Positions 1-9,109 of a stretch of 64,000 bases of DNA are shown one piece after another (positions within the stretch are counted from its first letter, which is position 1; each line of letters starts with the position of its first letter). A program made the translations under genes and the position numbers. The notes below the pieces were generated by a model that did no database searches, was not told where the DNA came from, and saw only the letters and a list, made by a program, of their open reading frames with translations. The stretch comes from Halodesulfurarchaeum sp. HSR-GB (lineage in GTDB: Archaea; Halobacteriota; Halobacteria; Halobacteriales; Halobacteriaceae): contig NZ_JAVKGN010000001.1 in assembly GCF_031432215.1 (NCBI RefSeq), positions 1,054,001-1,118,000 on the forward strand, in the 5' to 3' direction.

Positions 1-1
1 G

Positions 2-1609
2 ACCGCGATCGAACCGACCGGAACTGGGATCGGCGTCGAGACACTCGACGTGCAGGGCCTCTCGATCAGCGAGAACGAGATCACGGGGGCGGGGACGGGC
101 GTGGACCTCCGGCTTGAGCGGAACGTCCGCTCGCTCGTCCTCGCGAGCAACGACATCGTTTCGGGCGACCAGGGGGTGGCCATCGAGCACGACCCGCGAA
201 TGGACCGGTTCTACGGCTTTGCGTTCACCTTCGACGGGAACACGGTCACCGACCACACTGACAACGGCCTGAGCCTCCACTCGAAACTCTTTGCCGACTC
301 GTCGATCGCCGTCCGGAACAATACCGCCAGTGACAACGGCGGGCACGGGATCGGCCTCTTCGTCGGCGCGTTCCAGGACGCGTCCGTCTCCGGGAACGAA
401 CTTCGCAAAAACGGGGCCAGCGGCCTCTCGATGACGGCTCGACACGTCCGGAATACCCAGGTCGAAGACAATCTCGCTCGGGCGAACGGCGAGTCGGGGC
501 TGTCGATCACGGCCCGCCAGGCGATGACGGGGCTCCGGGTGGCCGAGAACGAACTGCTGGACAACGCTCGGGAGGGGTTGGCGATCACGAACGGCGTTCG
601 GACGGACGGCAACTACACGATCGAGGAAAACCTCCTCGCGGCCAACGCCTACGGAATCGCGGCTTCGGGCCCGCAGCGGGCGACGATCGAAACCAACGAG
701 ATCGTCTTCAATACGGTGGCGTTCGGTGACCTCCAGCCCCGGACAGACGCCGACCCTGGTGTGGGCGTCCTGTTGACCGAGGGGGCCGCCGGGGTCGACC
801 TGCGGGCGAACGACATCTACGGCCATCGCGTCGCCCTCCTGACTGACGTGTCGGGAACGGTCCGGGCGGAAGCCAACTACTGGGGCGCGGCAAACGGCCC
901 GTACCACCGCTCGATCAATCCCGAGGGCGAGGGGAACGCCGTGGAGACCCGGAACGGGTGGGTGGACCTCCACGAGGTGAGCCCGGACCGACACGGCCCG
1001 GCTTACGCCCGCCCATCCGCCGAAATCGAGTTCGCGCCATCGGCCCCCGCCGTGGACGAATCGATCGAACTCTCGGCCGCGGGTTCGAGTGATTCTGACG
1101 GGGCGGTCCGGACCTACCGATACTCGGTGAACGAATCAGTGACGGTCACGACCGAGGCCAGCCTCGACACCGCCTTTGACGCGGCTGGCTCCTACCCGAT
1201 CACGCTCTGGGTCGAAGACGACATGGGCATCGAGAGTGCGACCCCGGCGACGGCGACGGTCACGGTCGAAGCCGCACCGACGCCGACCACGACCGGTCAG
1301 ACCCAGCCACCCACGACTCACCCCGATCCGGGTTCGAGTGCCCCGCTGGGGCTCATCGGTGGGCTGCTCGGGGCTGGCCTGTACGGTATGGCCGTCCTGC
1401 TCGGGGCCCGTGGGCTGTATCAGACCCTCACCGAATCGTTGTTGACGGTCAGGGGGCGCCGGCTTCACGTTCTGGCCGGGGCCGGCATCCTGACCTGGGG
1501 GCTCGCGTCCATTCCGGGACCGTCGATTCTCCGCCCGGTCGCCGTGGCCGCCTTCCTGGTCTGGGTGGGTCTGACCGGGGTAGCGTACCTCGTGGTTCGG
1601 CTCCGCTGA
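2..1609 (+). CDS. Surface right-handed beta-helix protein with PKD domain (5' partial)
   Basis: The reading frame is open from base 2, so the gene starts left of the window; a GTG at 50 is only an internal codon. Residues up to about 300 carry repeated N-E-I/N-D-I turns such as SENEITG, ASNDIVSG and RANDIYG, typical of parallel beta-helix (NosD-like/PbH1) repeats. A PKD-like Ig domain follows (FAPSAPAVDESIELSAAGSS and later AGSYPITLWVEDD). A Thr/Pro linker then leads to about three hydrophobic C-terminal helices. This suggests a membrane-anchored extracellular protein binding sugar or another surface ligand. The catalytic or ligand function cannot be read from the visible part. It ends about 175 bases before the formate dehydrogenase gene and need not belong to that operon. 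Confidence 0.8.
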   Translation, partial: TAIEPTGTGIGVETLDVQGLSISENEITGAGTGVDLRLERNVRSLVLASNDIVSGDQGVAIEHDPRMDRFYGFAFTFDGNTVTDHTDNGLSLHSKLFADSSIAVRNNTASDNGGHGIGLFVGAFQDASVSGNELRKNGASGLSMTARHVRNTQVEDNLARANGESGLSITARQAMTGLRVAENELLDNAREGLAITNGVRTDGNYTIEENLLAANAYGIAASGPQRATIETNEIVFNTVAFGDLQPRTDADPGVGVLLTEGAAGVDLRANDIYGHRVALLTDVSGTVRAEANYWGAANGPYHRSINPEGEGNAVETRNGWVDLHEVSPDRHGPAYARPSAEIEFAPSAPAVDESIELSAAGSSDSDGAVRTYRYSVNESVTVTTEASLDTAFDAAGSYPITLWVEDDMGIESATPATATVTVEAAPTPTTTGQTQPPTTHPDPGSSAPLGLIGGLLGAGLYGMAVLLGARGLYQTLTESLLTVRGRRLHVLAGAGILTWGLASIPGPSILRPVAVAAFLVWVGLTGVAYLVVRLR

Positions 1610-1704
1610 GTCCGACTGAACCCCTCATTTTGAGAATCCTACCTTTGTTCGCAGAGTCTTGGATGGCGTCTGGGAACGGGCTGTCGGGAATGTTTCGCGG
1701 GCCT

Positions 1705-1744
1705 CCCAATACTTCACTATGTAAATAGCCCTCCGTATATTGGG
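1705..1744. promoter_or_regulatory. Inverted repeat CCCAATA...TATTGGG upstream of formate dehydrogenase
   Basis: A 7-base inverted repeat (CCCAATA at 1705-1711, TATTGGG at 1738-1744) flanks an AT-rich stretch that includes TATGTAAATAG, which could hold the TATA element of the fdh operon. The same CCAATA/TATTGG core forms a compact palindrome upstream of the second respiratory operon (56256-56269). Function as an operator is inferred from position and recurrence only. Confidence 0.35.
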
Positions 1745-1784
1745 ACGTGTACTACCCCCATGGGAACCCACTATCTGTATGTTA

Positions 1785-4730
1785 ATGTCCAGCATAAGTT
1801 TCGAGCGACGGGACTTCCTCAAGGCCGCGGGCGGGACCGCCCTCGCCACGGCCGCCGGGAGTTCTCGAGTCCTCGCACAATCGACCGAGGAAGACGGGGC
1901 CGCCGGTGATAGCTCCACCGAGACGGTAAAGACCATCTGCACTCACTGTGCCGTGGGCTGTGGGCTGGAGATGGAGGTCGAGAACGACGCCGTGGTGGGC
2001 TTACAGCGGTGGGAGGAGAACCCGATCAACCAGGGTGGGCTCTGTTCGAAGGGGGCCAGCCTGACTGACACGGTCAACTCCGAGACCCGTCTGAAGGAGC
2101 CGATGAAGAAAGTCGACGGCGAGTGGCAGGCGATCTCCTGGGACGAGGCGATGAGCGAGATCGCCGACGAACTCGACCGGATCCGGACGGAGTACAGTCC
2201 GGACTCGGTCATGTGGATGGGGTCGGCGAAGGTCAACAACGAGGAGGCCTACATGTTCCGGAAGCTCGCGGCCTTCTATGGGACCAACAACGTCGATCAC
2301 CAGGCCCGGATCTGTCACTCGACGACGGTCTCCGGCCTGGCGAACACGTGGGGCTTTGGGGCCCAGACAAACCCCATCAACGACTATCGCAACCAGGACG
2401 CGAACCTCATCATCGGGCACAACCCCTCAGAGTCCCACCCCGTGATGATGCAGTACCCCCAGAAGATGCAGGACAACGGGGGCACCATCATCGTCGCGGA
2501 GCCGCGATTCTCCAAGACCGCCGCAATGGCCGACAAGGTCGTCCGGTTCCGACCGGGCACGGACACGGCCTTCATCAACGGCCTGCTCTATCACATCGTC
2601 TTCAACCTCGAGGCCCACGACGAACAGTTCATTCGCGATCGGGTCTACGGCTGGGACGAGGTCCGGGAGAACCTGCGGGACTACGACCTGGAGACCGTCT
2701 CGGACATCACCTGGGTCGACGTCGAGGAACTCAAGGAAGTCGCCGAGATTCTCGCCGACGCCGAGGTCTCGACTGTCGACTGGGCGATGGGCGCGACCCA
2801 GCACAACAACGGCACCCAGAACATCCGCTCTTTTGCGACCCTGAACCTCGCGCTGGGACATGCCGCCCAGCCTGGCGGCGGCCTGAACGTCGTTCGTGGC
2901 CACGACAACGTCCAGGGGGCGACCGACCTGGGTGTGCTCTCGAACACCCTGCCCGGCTACTACGGCCTGGGTGAAGGGGCCTGGCGACACTGGGCCCAGG
3001 TCTGGGACCAGACCCCCTCGACCAGCGGGTCGACGTCCTACGACGAACTGTTCGATCGGTTCCACTCCAAGGAGATCATGGAGAAAAACGGCCTCACCGT
3101 CTCCCGCTGGTACGAGGCCGCCCATCCCGAGAACACCGTCGGCGAGGACTTCCACCAGCCCCATCCCCTCAAGGCCGTGATGATCTGGGGCCACTCGCTG
3201 AACTCCGTCTCCGAGATGAAGCGGATGCAGGCGGCCATGGAGGAACTGGATCTCATCGTCGGGATCGACCCCTACCCGGCCCTGACCTCCTCGCTCCCGG
3301 ACCGGGATGACGGCATCATCCTGCTCCCGGCCGCGACCCAGCTAGAGACCAAAGGCAGCGTCACCAACACCCACCGTTCGATCCAGTGGCGCAGCCAGGT
3401 CGTCGAACCCAGGCACAACTCCCGCCCGGACTTCGACATCATGCAGGATCTGGCCGAGCGACTCGGCTTCGGCGATCACTTCGACTACGAGACGGTGGAG
3501 GACGTGACCCGGGAGTGGAACCTCGGCATGCGCACGATCGGCATGATCGGGCAGACCCCCGAGCGGCTGAAGGCCCACCAGGAGAACGCCGGGATGTTCA
3601 GCCCGGTCGATCTCAAGGCCGAGGTCACTGACGACCACGACCTCGCCGGGGACTACTACGGGATGCCCTGGCCGTCCTGGCACGACGAACACCCGGGCAC
3701 TCCCATCCTCTACGACGCCGGCAAACACCCGGCTGCAGGCGGAGCCGACTTCCGGACCCGCTGGGACACCGAGGGCCCGGACGGCGAGACGCTCCTCCGG
3801 AACGACTACGAACCCGACTGGTGGGACGGCACGCTCGAGGGTGTCCCGCAGTACCCGATGTGGCACACCGCCCTGCCGGACCCCGAGGAACCCGCCGCGA
3901 AGACCATCCCGATCGAGTACGCCGAACGGGAGGATACGTCGGTCTACGACGCCGCCCAGGCGCTTTCGGAGGCGGGCTATGACGTCGATCCGAGCGAGTA
4001 CAGCGACTTCGATCACGCACAGCCGGACCCACCGACGGGTCGGGGACGAGCGCGCGCGTCGGCCTGGAACCTCTACGATGCGGTGCCGACCCACCGCGAG
4101 CCGATCGAGACGCCCCGACCGGACATCGCCGAGGAGTTCCCGACCTACGAGGACATGGAGGACGTCTTCCGGGTCAACCTTCGTGACCGCTCGAAACAGG
4201 AGAGTCGGGCGGACCTCAAGGACTCCCACCCGATGATCATGACCACCGGTCGGCAGGTCGAGCACACCGGTGGTGGGGCCGAGACCCGGAACAACCCCTA
4301 CACGGCCGAGCGAGCGCCGTTCATGTACGCCGAACTCAACCGAAAAGTCGCCAACGAGATCGGTGTCGACACCGGCGAGTGGGTCAAGGTCGGGACCAAG
4401 CGAGGCACTATGCTGGTCCAGGCCCGGGTGACCGAACGGGTCAACCAGGAGGAGATCTTCCTCCCCTTCCACTGGGGCGGGATCTTCGAGGGCGAATCGC
4501 TCGTCGATCGGTACCCCGACGGACTCGAACCGCTCACGATCGGGGATTCGGCGAACATCGGCACTTCGGACGGGTACGATCCGCACACGATGATGCAAGA
4601 GACGAAAGCCAACCTCGCGCTCGTCGAGAAGGCCGCTCCGGAGGAGATCCCGGACCTGCCGGAGAAGCAACTGGCCTACCAGGAGGAGAAAGGGATCATT
4701 CGCCGCCCGCTCGGGGGTGATGAAGAATGA
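1785..4730 (+). CDS. fdhA: Formate dehydrogenase catalytic (molybdopterin) subunit, Cys type
   Basis: Oxidises formate to CO2 at a Mo/W bis-pyranopterin site and passes electrons to the Fe-S subunit encoded next. From the ATG at 1785 the protein has 981 residues and starts with a Tat signal (ERRDFLKAAGG), so the enzyme should act outside the membrane; an ATG at 1779 is also possible and the frame is open upstream to a TTG at 1740. An N-terminal [4Fe-4S] motif CxxCxxxC begins at residue 52, with a fourth Cys in GGLCSKG. The family hallmark ARICHSTTV puts Cys177-His178 where selenocysteine sits in many formate dehydrogenases. RGHDNVQGATDLG and EPRFSKTAAMADKVVRFRPG are also formate-dehydrogenase-like. 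A molydopterin dinucleotide-binding domain forms the C-terminus. The stop overlaps the next start (ATGA). Confidence 0.88.
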   Translation: MSSISFERRDFLKAAGGTALATAAGSSRVLAQSTEEDGAAGDSSTETVKTICTHCAVGCGLEMEVENDAVVGLQRWEENPINQGGLCSKGASLTDTVNSETRLKEPMKKVDGEWQAISWDEAMSEIADELDRIRTEYSPDSVMWMGSAKVNNEEAYMFRKLAAFYGTNNVDHQARICHSTTVSGLANTWGFGAQTNPINDYRNQDANLIIGHNPSESHPVMMQYPQKMQDNGGTIIVAEPRFSKTAAMADKVVRFRPGTDTAFINGLLYHIVFNLEAHDEQFIRDRVYGWDEVRENLRDYDLETVSDITWVDVEELKEVAEILADAEVSTVDWAMGATQHNNGTQNIRSFATLNLALGHAAQPGGGLNVVRGHDNVQGATDLGVLSNTLPGYYGLGEGAWRHWAQVWDQTPSTSGSTSYDELFDRFHSKEIMEKNGLTVSRWYEAAHPENTVGEDFHQPHPLKAVMIWGHSLNSVSEMKRMQAAMEELDLIVGIDPYPALTSSLPDRDDGIILLPAATQLETKGSVTNTHRSIQWRSQVVEPRHNSRPDFDIMQDLAERLGFGDHFDYETVEDVTREWNLGMRTIGMIGQTPERLKAHQENAGMFSPVDLKAEVTDDHDLAGDYYGMPWPSWHDEHPGTPILYDAGKHPAAGGADFRTRWDTEGPDGETLLRNDYEPDWWDGTLEGVPQYPMWHTALPDPEEPAAKTIPIEYAEREDTSVYDAAQALSEAGYDVDPSEYSDFDHAQPDPPTGRGRARASAWNLYDAVPTHREPIETPRPDIAEEFPTYEDMEDVFRVNLRDRSKQESRADLKDSHPMIMTTGRQVEHTGGGAETRNNPYTAERAPFMYAELNRKVANEIGVDTGEWVKVGTKRGTMLVQARVTERVNQEEIFLPFHWGGIFEGESLVDRYPDGLEPLTIGDSANIGTSDGYDPHTMMQETKANLALVEKAAPEEIPDLPEKQLAYQEEKGIIRRPLGGDEE

Positions 4731-5281
4731 CCCAACGCGTCGTGCCCGACACCGACCGCTGTATCGACTGTGGCGGCTGTGAGGTCGCCTGCAAGGTCGA
4801 GTGGGACATCGGCCACACCGAGGAGCGTATCGAGGTCGTGACACACAACGAGGGTCGGGAAGGCACCCGGTACTCCGGCGGGGAGTCACACACGCCCATG
4901 CAGTGTTACAACTGCGCGGAGGCCCCCTGTATCGACGTCTGTCCCACGGACGCGTTACACCGGGACGAACACGACCTGGTGCAGGTGGACAAGGACCTCT
5001 GTATCGGCTGTTCGTACTGCTCCTGGGCGTGTCCCTTCGGGGCGCCACAGTACCCCAGCGAGGAGGAGACGGCCGGCGGTTCGGGGATCATGGACAAGTG
5101 TACCACCTGTGTCGACCGCCTGGAGGAGGGCAAGGATCCGGCCTGCGTGGAGACTTGCCCGACCGACGCGCTTGTCTTTGGGACTCCGAGTGAGATCTCC
5201 GACGAGATGCGTCGCCGCGGGAGCGACACGATGTTCACCGAGAGCGAGGCAGCCATCGTGTTCGGAACGGGAAGTGACTAA
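4727..5281 (+). CDS. fdhB: Formate dehydrogenase Fe-S (beta) subunit, four [4Fe-4S] clusters
   Basis: A 184-residue ferredoxin-like subunit with four cysteine groups: CIDCGGCEVACK, CYNCAEAPCIDVCP, CIGCSYCSWACP and CTTC followed by CVETCP. This is the DmsB/FdnH/PsrB layout that wires the catalytic subunit to the membrane cytochrome. It has no signal peptide and probably travels through Tat bound to the catalytic subunit. Its start overlaps the catalytic gene stop by four bases, which implies translational coupling. There is no C-terminal membrane anchor of the FdnH kind, so the membrane contact must come from the two following genes. Confidence 0.88.
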   Translation: MTQRVVPDTDRCIDCGGCEVACKVEWDIGHTEERIEVVTHNEGREGTRYSGGESHTPMQCYNCAEAPCIDVCPTDALHRDEHDLVQVDKDLCIGCSYCSWACPFGAPQYPSEEETAGGSGIMDKCTTCVDRLEEGKDPACVETCPTDALVFGTPSEISDEMRRRGSDTMFTESEAAIVFGTGSD

Positions 5282-5295
5282 CCCGTAATCGATCG

Positions 5296-5583
5296 ATGAA
5301 CGCAGATTACGTCCGTCACGCTGTCGCCGCAGTCGCCGCGGTCCTGATCGCCGCCGGGGTACTGGCCTGGCTGAACGGCCTGTCGCCGGGGCTCACGACC
5401 GGCGTCTGGATGCGCGACACGCTGGCGCTCGTTGGTGAAGGGGTCTCCCAGTACGAGTCCATGTCGGGCAACTGGGTGTTGCTCCGTGGCCTGCTCGGCG
5501 TGTACCTCACCGGGCTCGTCGCGACCGTCTCGGTCCTGCTGCTGCTCTCGCTGCGCACCCACCCAGGAGGTGTCGATCGATGA
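5296..5583 (+). CDS. Small two-helix membrane protein of the formate dehydrogenase operon
   Basis: A 95-residue protein with two strongly hydrophobic segments, about residues 8-28 (AVAAVAAVLIAAGVLAWL) and 62-86 (LLRGLLGVYLTGLVATVSVL), joined by an outward or inward loop of about 35 residues. No family was recognised. It lies 14 bases after the Fe-S subunit gene and its stop overlaps the start of the cytochrome b gene (ATGA), so it is very likely made together with them. It probably helps anchor the Fe-S subunit or assemble the membrane part of the complex; that role is inferred from position. Confidence 0.75.
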   Translation: MNADYVRHAVAAVAAVLIAAGVLAWLNGLSPGLTTGVWMRDTLALVGEGVSQYESMSGNWVLLRGLLGVYLTGLVATVSVLLLLSLRTHPGGVDR

Positions 5584-6503
5584 GTGGTTCCGAGGAGATC
5601 TCCCGGTTCTCGGCCGTCCAGGTGTACGTCCACTTCCTGATGGCCGCGGCCATCCTGGTCCTCTTCCTGACCGGGGTCGCGATCACCTTCGGCGGCCAGG
5701 TCGGATGGATCGTGTCCCTGCTGGGCAACGAGTCCATCATCCTGATCCACATCATCGCCGGTGTGGCCCTGTTCGTCACGCTGCTCTACTATCTCATCTT
5801 TGCGCTCACCGGCCTCGCGACGGGGGATTTCCCGACCAAGTGGCTTCCCGGCCCGAGTACGATCCGGGAGCTGATCACGTATGTAAACTACCACATCCTT
5901 GGTCGCGGCCCAGAGCCACGCCCCGGGAAGTACACCTGGATCCAGAAGTCCGAGGTCCTGATCATCGCCGTGGAACTCACCGTCCTCACGGCGACGGGAC
6001 TCGTACTCATGTTCCCGGGGCTGTTGCTCCGCTATCGCCCCGCCTTCCTGGTCGCGAGTGACCTCCACGTGGTCTTTGCCTTCACGCTCCTGATGGGCGT
6101 GACCTTCCACCTCTATGACACTCATCTCCTCCAGTTCCCGCTCGACACCTCGATCTTCACCGGTCGAGTTTCCCTCGACCGGGCCCGAGAGGAGTGGGCC
6201 GGCTGGGTGGATGCCGGCCAGACCCGCTCGGACGGCGGCAGCGGCGACCGGTTCATCCAGGTCCTCGGTGTGTTCGCGGTGCTGTTCGTGTTCGCCGTCG
6301 TCTACTCGGGGGTCCTGATCGACCGGATCCTGGCTCCCATTCCGGGGACCCAGGAGACTCTCTATCTCCTGGAGCGTCCCGAGACGATCCTCGAGGGGCC
6401 GGCCGGGATATTCTGGACCGTCGGGTTCAACCTGGTGGTCATCGTGATTCTGGTCGGACTGGTGGCCCTGCTCTACGGCATCACGCTCCGATTCGGGGAC
6501 TGA
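5580..6503 (+). CDS. Formate dehydrogenase cytochrome b (gamma) subunit
   Basis: A 307-residue integral membrane protein with at least four hydrophobic helices and histidines placed as in the prokaryotic cytochrome b561/FdnI group: YVHFLMAAAILVLFLTG in the first helix, ILIHIIAGVALFVTLLYY in the second, and DLHVVFAFTLLMGVTFHLYD in a later one. These would bind two b hemes and carry electrons from the Fe-S subunit to quinone. A further helix near the C-terminus (FWTVGFNLVVIVILVG) is an addition compared with short FdnI proteins. Its start overlaps the preceding small gene, and it is followed 39 bases later by the chaperone gene. Confidence 0.82.
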   Translation: MSGSEEISRFSAVQVYVHFLMAAAILVLFLTGVAITFGGQVGWIVSLLGNESIILIHIIAGVALFVTLLYYLIFALTGLATGDFPTKWLPGPSTIRELITYVNYHILGRGPEPRPGKYTWIQKSEVLIIAVELTVLTATGLVLMFPGLLLRYRPAFLVASDLHVVFAFTLLMGVTFHLYDTHLLQFPLDTSIFTGRVSLDRAREEWAGWVDAGQTRSDGGSGDRFIQVLGVFAVLFVFAVVYSGVLIDRILAPIPGTQETLYLLERPETILEGPAGIFWTVGFNLVVIVILVGLVALLYGITLRFGD

Positions 6504-6542
6504 TAGGCGAACTTTTCACTTTCAAATGCGAACTTCAAGACA

Positions 6543-7136
6543 ATGAGTACGGAGGACACCGACGACGCAACGATGGCACAGCTCTATGACCTGCTTGCGG
6601 GTGTGTTCGCGGATCCACCGGACGAGGCGACTGTCGCCGCCCTCGCCTCGGGGCCGCTGCCCGATCCCGGGGTCGCTCCGAACGATCGGCTGGCAGCCGG
6701 CCTCGAGGGCCTCGATGCCTGGGGCGAGACCGTCGAGGATCCGGCCGCGGAGGCCGACCGGCTCGCGTCGGAGTTCACCCGACTCTTCATCGGCCCACGC
6801 CCCAAGCTACAGATCCACGAGTCCTACTACGCCGGGGACTACCTCGGCGAACCGCTCGCGGCCGTCAAAGAGACCTACCGAAGCCTCGGGATCGCTTCCG
6901 CTCCGGATCGCAAGGAGGAGGCCGACCACGCGGCCGTGGAACTCGCGGTGCTGCGGGAGCTAACCGCGACCGACGGGGAGCGGACGGCCCCCTTTCTCCG
7001 CGAGCACGGGGACTGGTTCGATGACCTCGCCGGGGACATCCACGAGCAGACGGATGAACCGTTCTACGAGGCGATCGCGGACCTCGTCGCGGGGGTCGTT
7101 GCCTTCGACGCCAGCCGGCAGGGGGTCCGTCAATGA
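6543..7136 (+). CDS. TorD/DmsD-family molybdoenzyme chaperone
   Basis: A 197-residue, mainly helical acidic protein matching the TorD/NarJ chaperones: an N-terminal YDLLAGVFADPPDE segment, the LASEFTRLFIGPRPKLQIHESYY region and a C-terminal EQTDEPFYEAIADLVAG helix. These chaperones bind the Tat signal of molybdoenzymes and hold the apoenzyme until the cofactor is inserted. The partner here should be the formate dehydrogenase catalytic subunit encoded upstream. It overlaps the next gene by four bases. It is a different sequence from the second TorD protein at 62051-62716, so each molybdoenzyme in the window has a dedicated chaperone. Confidence 0.85.
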   Translation: MSTEDTDDATMAQLYDLLAGVFADPPDEATVAALASGPLPDPGVAPNDRLAAGLEGLDAWGETVEDPAAEADRLASEFTRLFIGPRPKLQIHESYYAGDYLGEPLAAVKETYRSLGIASAPDRKEEADHAAVELAVLRELTATDGERTAPFLREHGDWFDDLAGDIHEQTDEPFYEAIADLVAGVVAFDASRQGVRQ

Positions 7137-9109
7137 CTGTCGCCGTCATCAGTGATTGTCGCGGGACGGCCGACATCGACCGAAACGCCGTCGCCCAGGC
7201 CATCGACGTGGAGGAAGCGATCCTCACGAGCGCGGTCGCGGACCATCGCGAGGCCATCGCCGAGCGGATCGAGGAGGCCGACACGGACGCGGTCCTCTTC
7301 GTCGCCGGCGACGGGCCGGTCGTCACCGAACTCCTGGAGGCCCTCGAGGAAGCCGGCTACCGAACCGACCGCGTGAGCCCCTTCATCGGTGCGTCCGTCG
7401 ACTCGGCGGTTGGGACGGCCGTGGTGGCTGGCGCCGCGAACGCGGCCGTCCGACAGCTCGCGATCCGGCCGGAGATCGATCTCGATCCCGCCCCGTCGGG
7501 CGAGCACGTGGTCGTCGTCGGAGACCCGCTGGTCGCCCGGGACCTGGCCGGAAACGTCGACGTGACGCTGATCGCCGATCACCAGGACCTGGCGGGCACG
7601 TCACTTCCCGATTCGGTGACTGTGCGGCGCGGGACTGCAACCGCCCTGGAGCGTGTGGGTGGCGGCTACGAAGTGCAACTCGAAACCTGGGTGACCGAGG
7701 ACTGTACGGGGTGTGGCCGCTGTCTTCGGCGCTATCCCGAGGCGACGACTGACGTGCCGGTCCAGGTCACCGACGACACCGTGGAGCCGGCGGTCTGTCC
7801 GGCCGACGCGATCCGGCCGGCCGATGAGCCACTCGTCGAGCAGTTGGGGGCAAGCCAGGTCGTCTGGCCGAATCACCAGGGGCCCCTGGCCGCGGACCGC
7901 TGGGTGCACACGATTCGAACTGGCGTCGCCGGCGCCGTGAACCGGGCGGCCTGGATGCGAGCCAGGCCGGAGGTAACAGTCGATCACAGCACCTGTGCAG
8001 TTGGTACGGCCGGGAATGAGGGCTGCTCGGACTGCGAGGAGGCGTGCCCGAACGACGCCATCTCGATCTCGCTCGCCCACGACGGGGGCGTCAGCGTCGA
8101 ACCCGACCGGTGTGTCGCGTGTGGGACCTGCGTCTCGGTCTGTCCGACCGCGTCCATCGAGCCCACCCGGGCTCACGACGTGGCGACGACGGCGGCATTC
8201 GTCGAGGCGGCGATCGGTCCGGTGGCCGACGCGACCGCCGGGTCCAGTCTGCCGTGGGGTGGTGGTGCCACACCGTTCGGCGTGGTCTTCGTGAGCGAGG
8301 CGATCGAACCGGCCGTGCGGACCACTCTCAGTTCTCGGTCGGTGCCGCCGGTTATCCCCATCGTGCTCCCGAACGTGCTCTCGGTCTCGGACGCGGCGGC
8401 GATCTATGCGGTGGCGCTGGGGGCCGACGGCGTCTTGCTGGCGAGTGACCCCGACCGGGCGACCGAACCCGTCGAGGATGCGGTCCGGCAGGCGAACCTG
8501 GCGCTCGGCGATCTGGGCCTCGGGGAGCGGGTGGCGGTGGCAAACACTGCTGACCCCGACGCGCTCGCACGGGCGATGGACGGTCTCGTTGCCGACCCAC
8601 TCGATGCCGTCGAGACTAGTTCCGTGCGGACCGATTCCCGTCACACCCTCGGTCTCGACGCGAGTGTGGCCCTCGCGGCTGGACACGGCAGCAATGCGAG
8701 CATGGTCGCGGCGCCAGGCTCGGGGACTGTCACGGTCGAGGAGTCGGGCTGTACGCTCTGTACTACCTGTCACGACGTGTGCCCGACCGGGGCGCTCGAA
8801 CAGACCGAGGGACAACTGCACTTCGATCCCGAGGCCTGTGTCGGCTGTGGCCATTGCGAGACGGCCTGTCCGGAGGACGTGATCGAGGTCACATCCCGCG
8901 TGCCGGTGGAGAACGGCGCGGTTCGGGCGCGGGAAACCGTCGTCGAAAAGGAGATGGTCGAGTGCCGGGTGTGTGGCGAGCCGTTTGCCTCCCGGTCGGG
9001 AATCGAAGAGATGGAGGCCCAACTCGACGAGGCGGCTCTCGAGGCCCTCGATCTGGAGGTCTGTCCGGACTGTCGCTCCCAGCGGGCGGCGGAGACGGAG
9101 TTCCTGTAG
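7133..9109 (+). CDS. HdrA/MvhD-like multi-[4Fe-4S] protein, flavin and [2Fe-2S] motifs lost
   Basis: A 658-residue soluble protein. Residues 1-110 resemble the N-terminal domain of HdrA. A short Rossmann-like stretch (HVVVVGDPLVARDLAG) leads to CTGCGRC, as in HdrA, but no convincing flavin motif is left. Further cluster motifs are CSDCEEACP with an upstream Cys, CVACGTCVSVCP, CTLCTTCHDVCP and CVGCGHCETACP, so up to five [4Fe-4S] clusters. Residues about 375-495 align by eye with the MvhD fold (GVVFVSEAI, ALGADGVLLASDPD), yet the MvhD cysteines are replaced. A CxxC...CxxC zinc-ribbon-like tail ends the protein. It overlaps the TorD gene (ATGA) and closes the formate dehydrogenase operon. It is likely a cytoplasmic electron carrier or maturation factor for the enzyme. 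Confidence 0.7.
   Translation: MTVAVISDCRGTADIDRNAVAQAIDVEEAILTSAVADHREAIAERIEEADTDAVLFVAGDGPVVTELLEALEEAGYRTDRVSPFIGASVDSAVGTAVVAGAANAAVRQLAIRPEIDLDPAPSGEHVVVVGDPLVARDLAGNVDVTLIADHQDLAGTSLPDSVTVRRGTATALERVGGGYEVQLETWVTEDCTGCGRCLRRYPEATTDVPVQVTDDTVEPAVCPADAIRPADEPLVEQLGASQVVWPNHQGPLAADRWVHTIRTGVAGAVNRAAWMRARPEVTVDHSTCAVGTAGNEGCSDCEEACPNDAISISLAHDGGVSVEPDRCVACGTCVSVCPTASIEPTRAHDVATTAAFVEAAIGPVADATAGSSLPWGGGATPFGVVFVSEAIEPAVRTTLSSRSVPPVIPIVLPNVLSVSDAAAIYAVALGADGVLLASDPDRATEPVEDAVRQANLALGDLGLGERVAVANTADPDALARAMDGLVADPLDAVETSSVRTDSRHTLGLDASVALAAGHGSNASMVAAPGSGTVTVEESGCTLCTTCHDVCPTGALEQTEGQLHFDPEACVGCGHCETACPEDVIEVTSRVPVENGAVRARETVVEKEMVECRVCGEPFASRSGIEEMEAQLDEAALEALDLEVCPDCRSQRAAETEFL

Noticed and set aside
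3342-5048. 568-codon open frame antisense to the formate dehydrogenase genes
   Set aside because: It lies entirely opposite two clear genes with family motifs and shows no domain or start signal.
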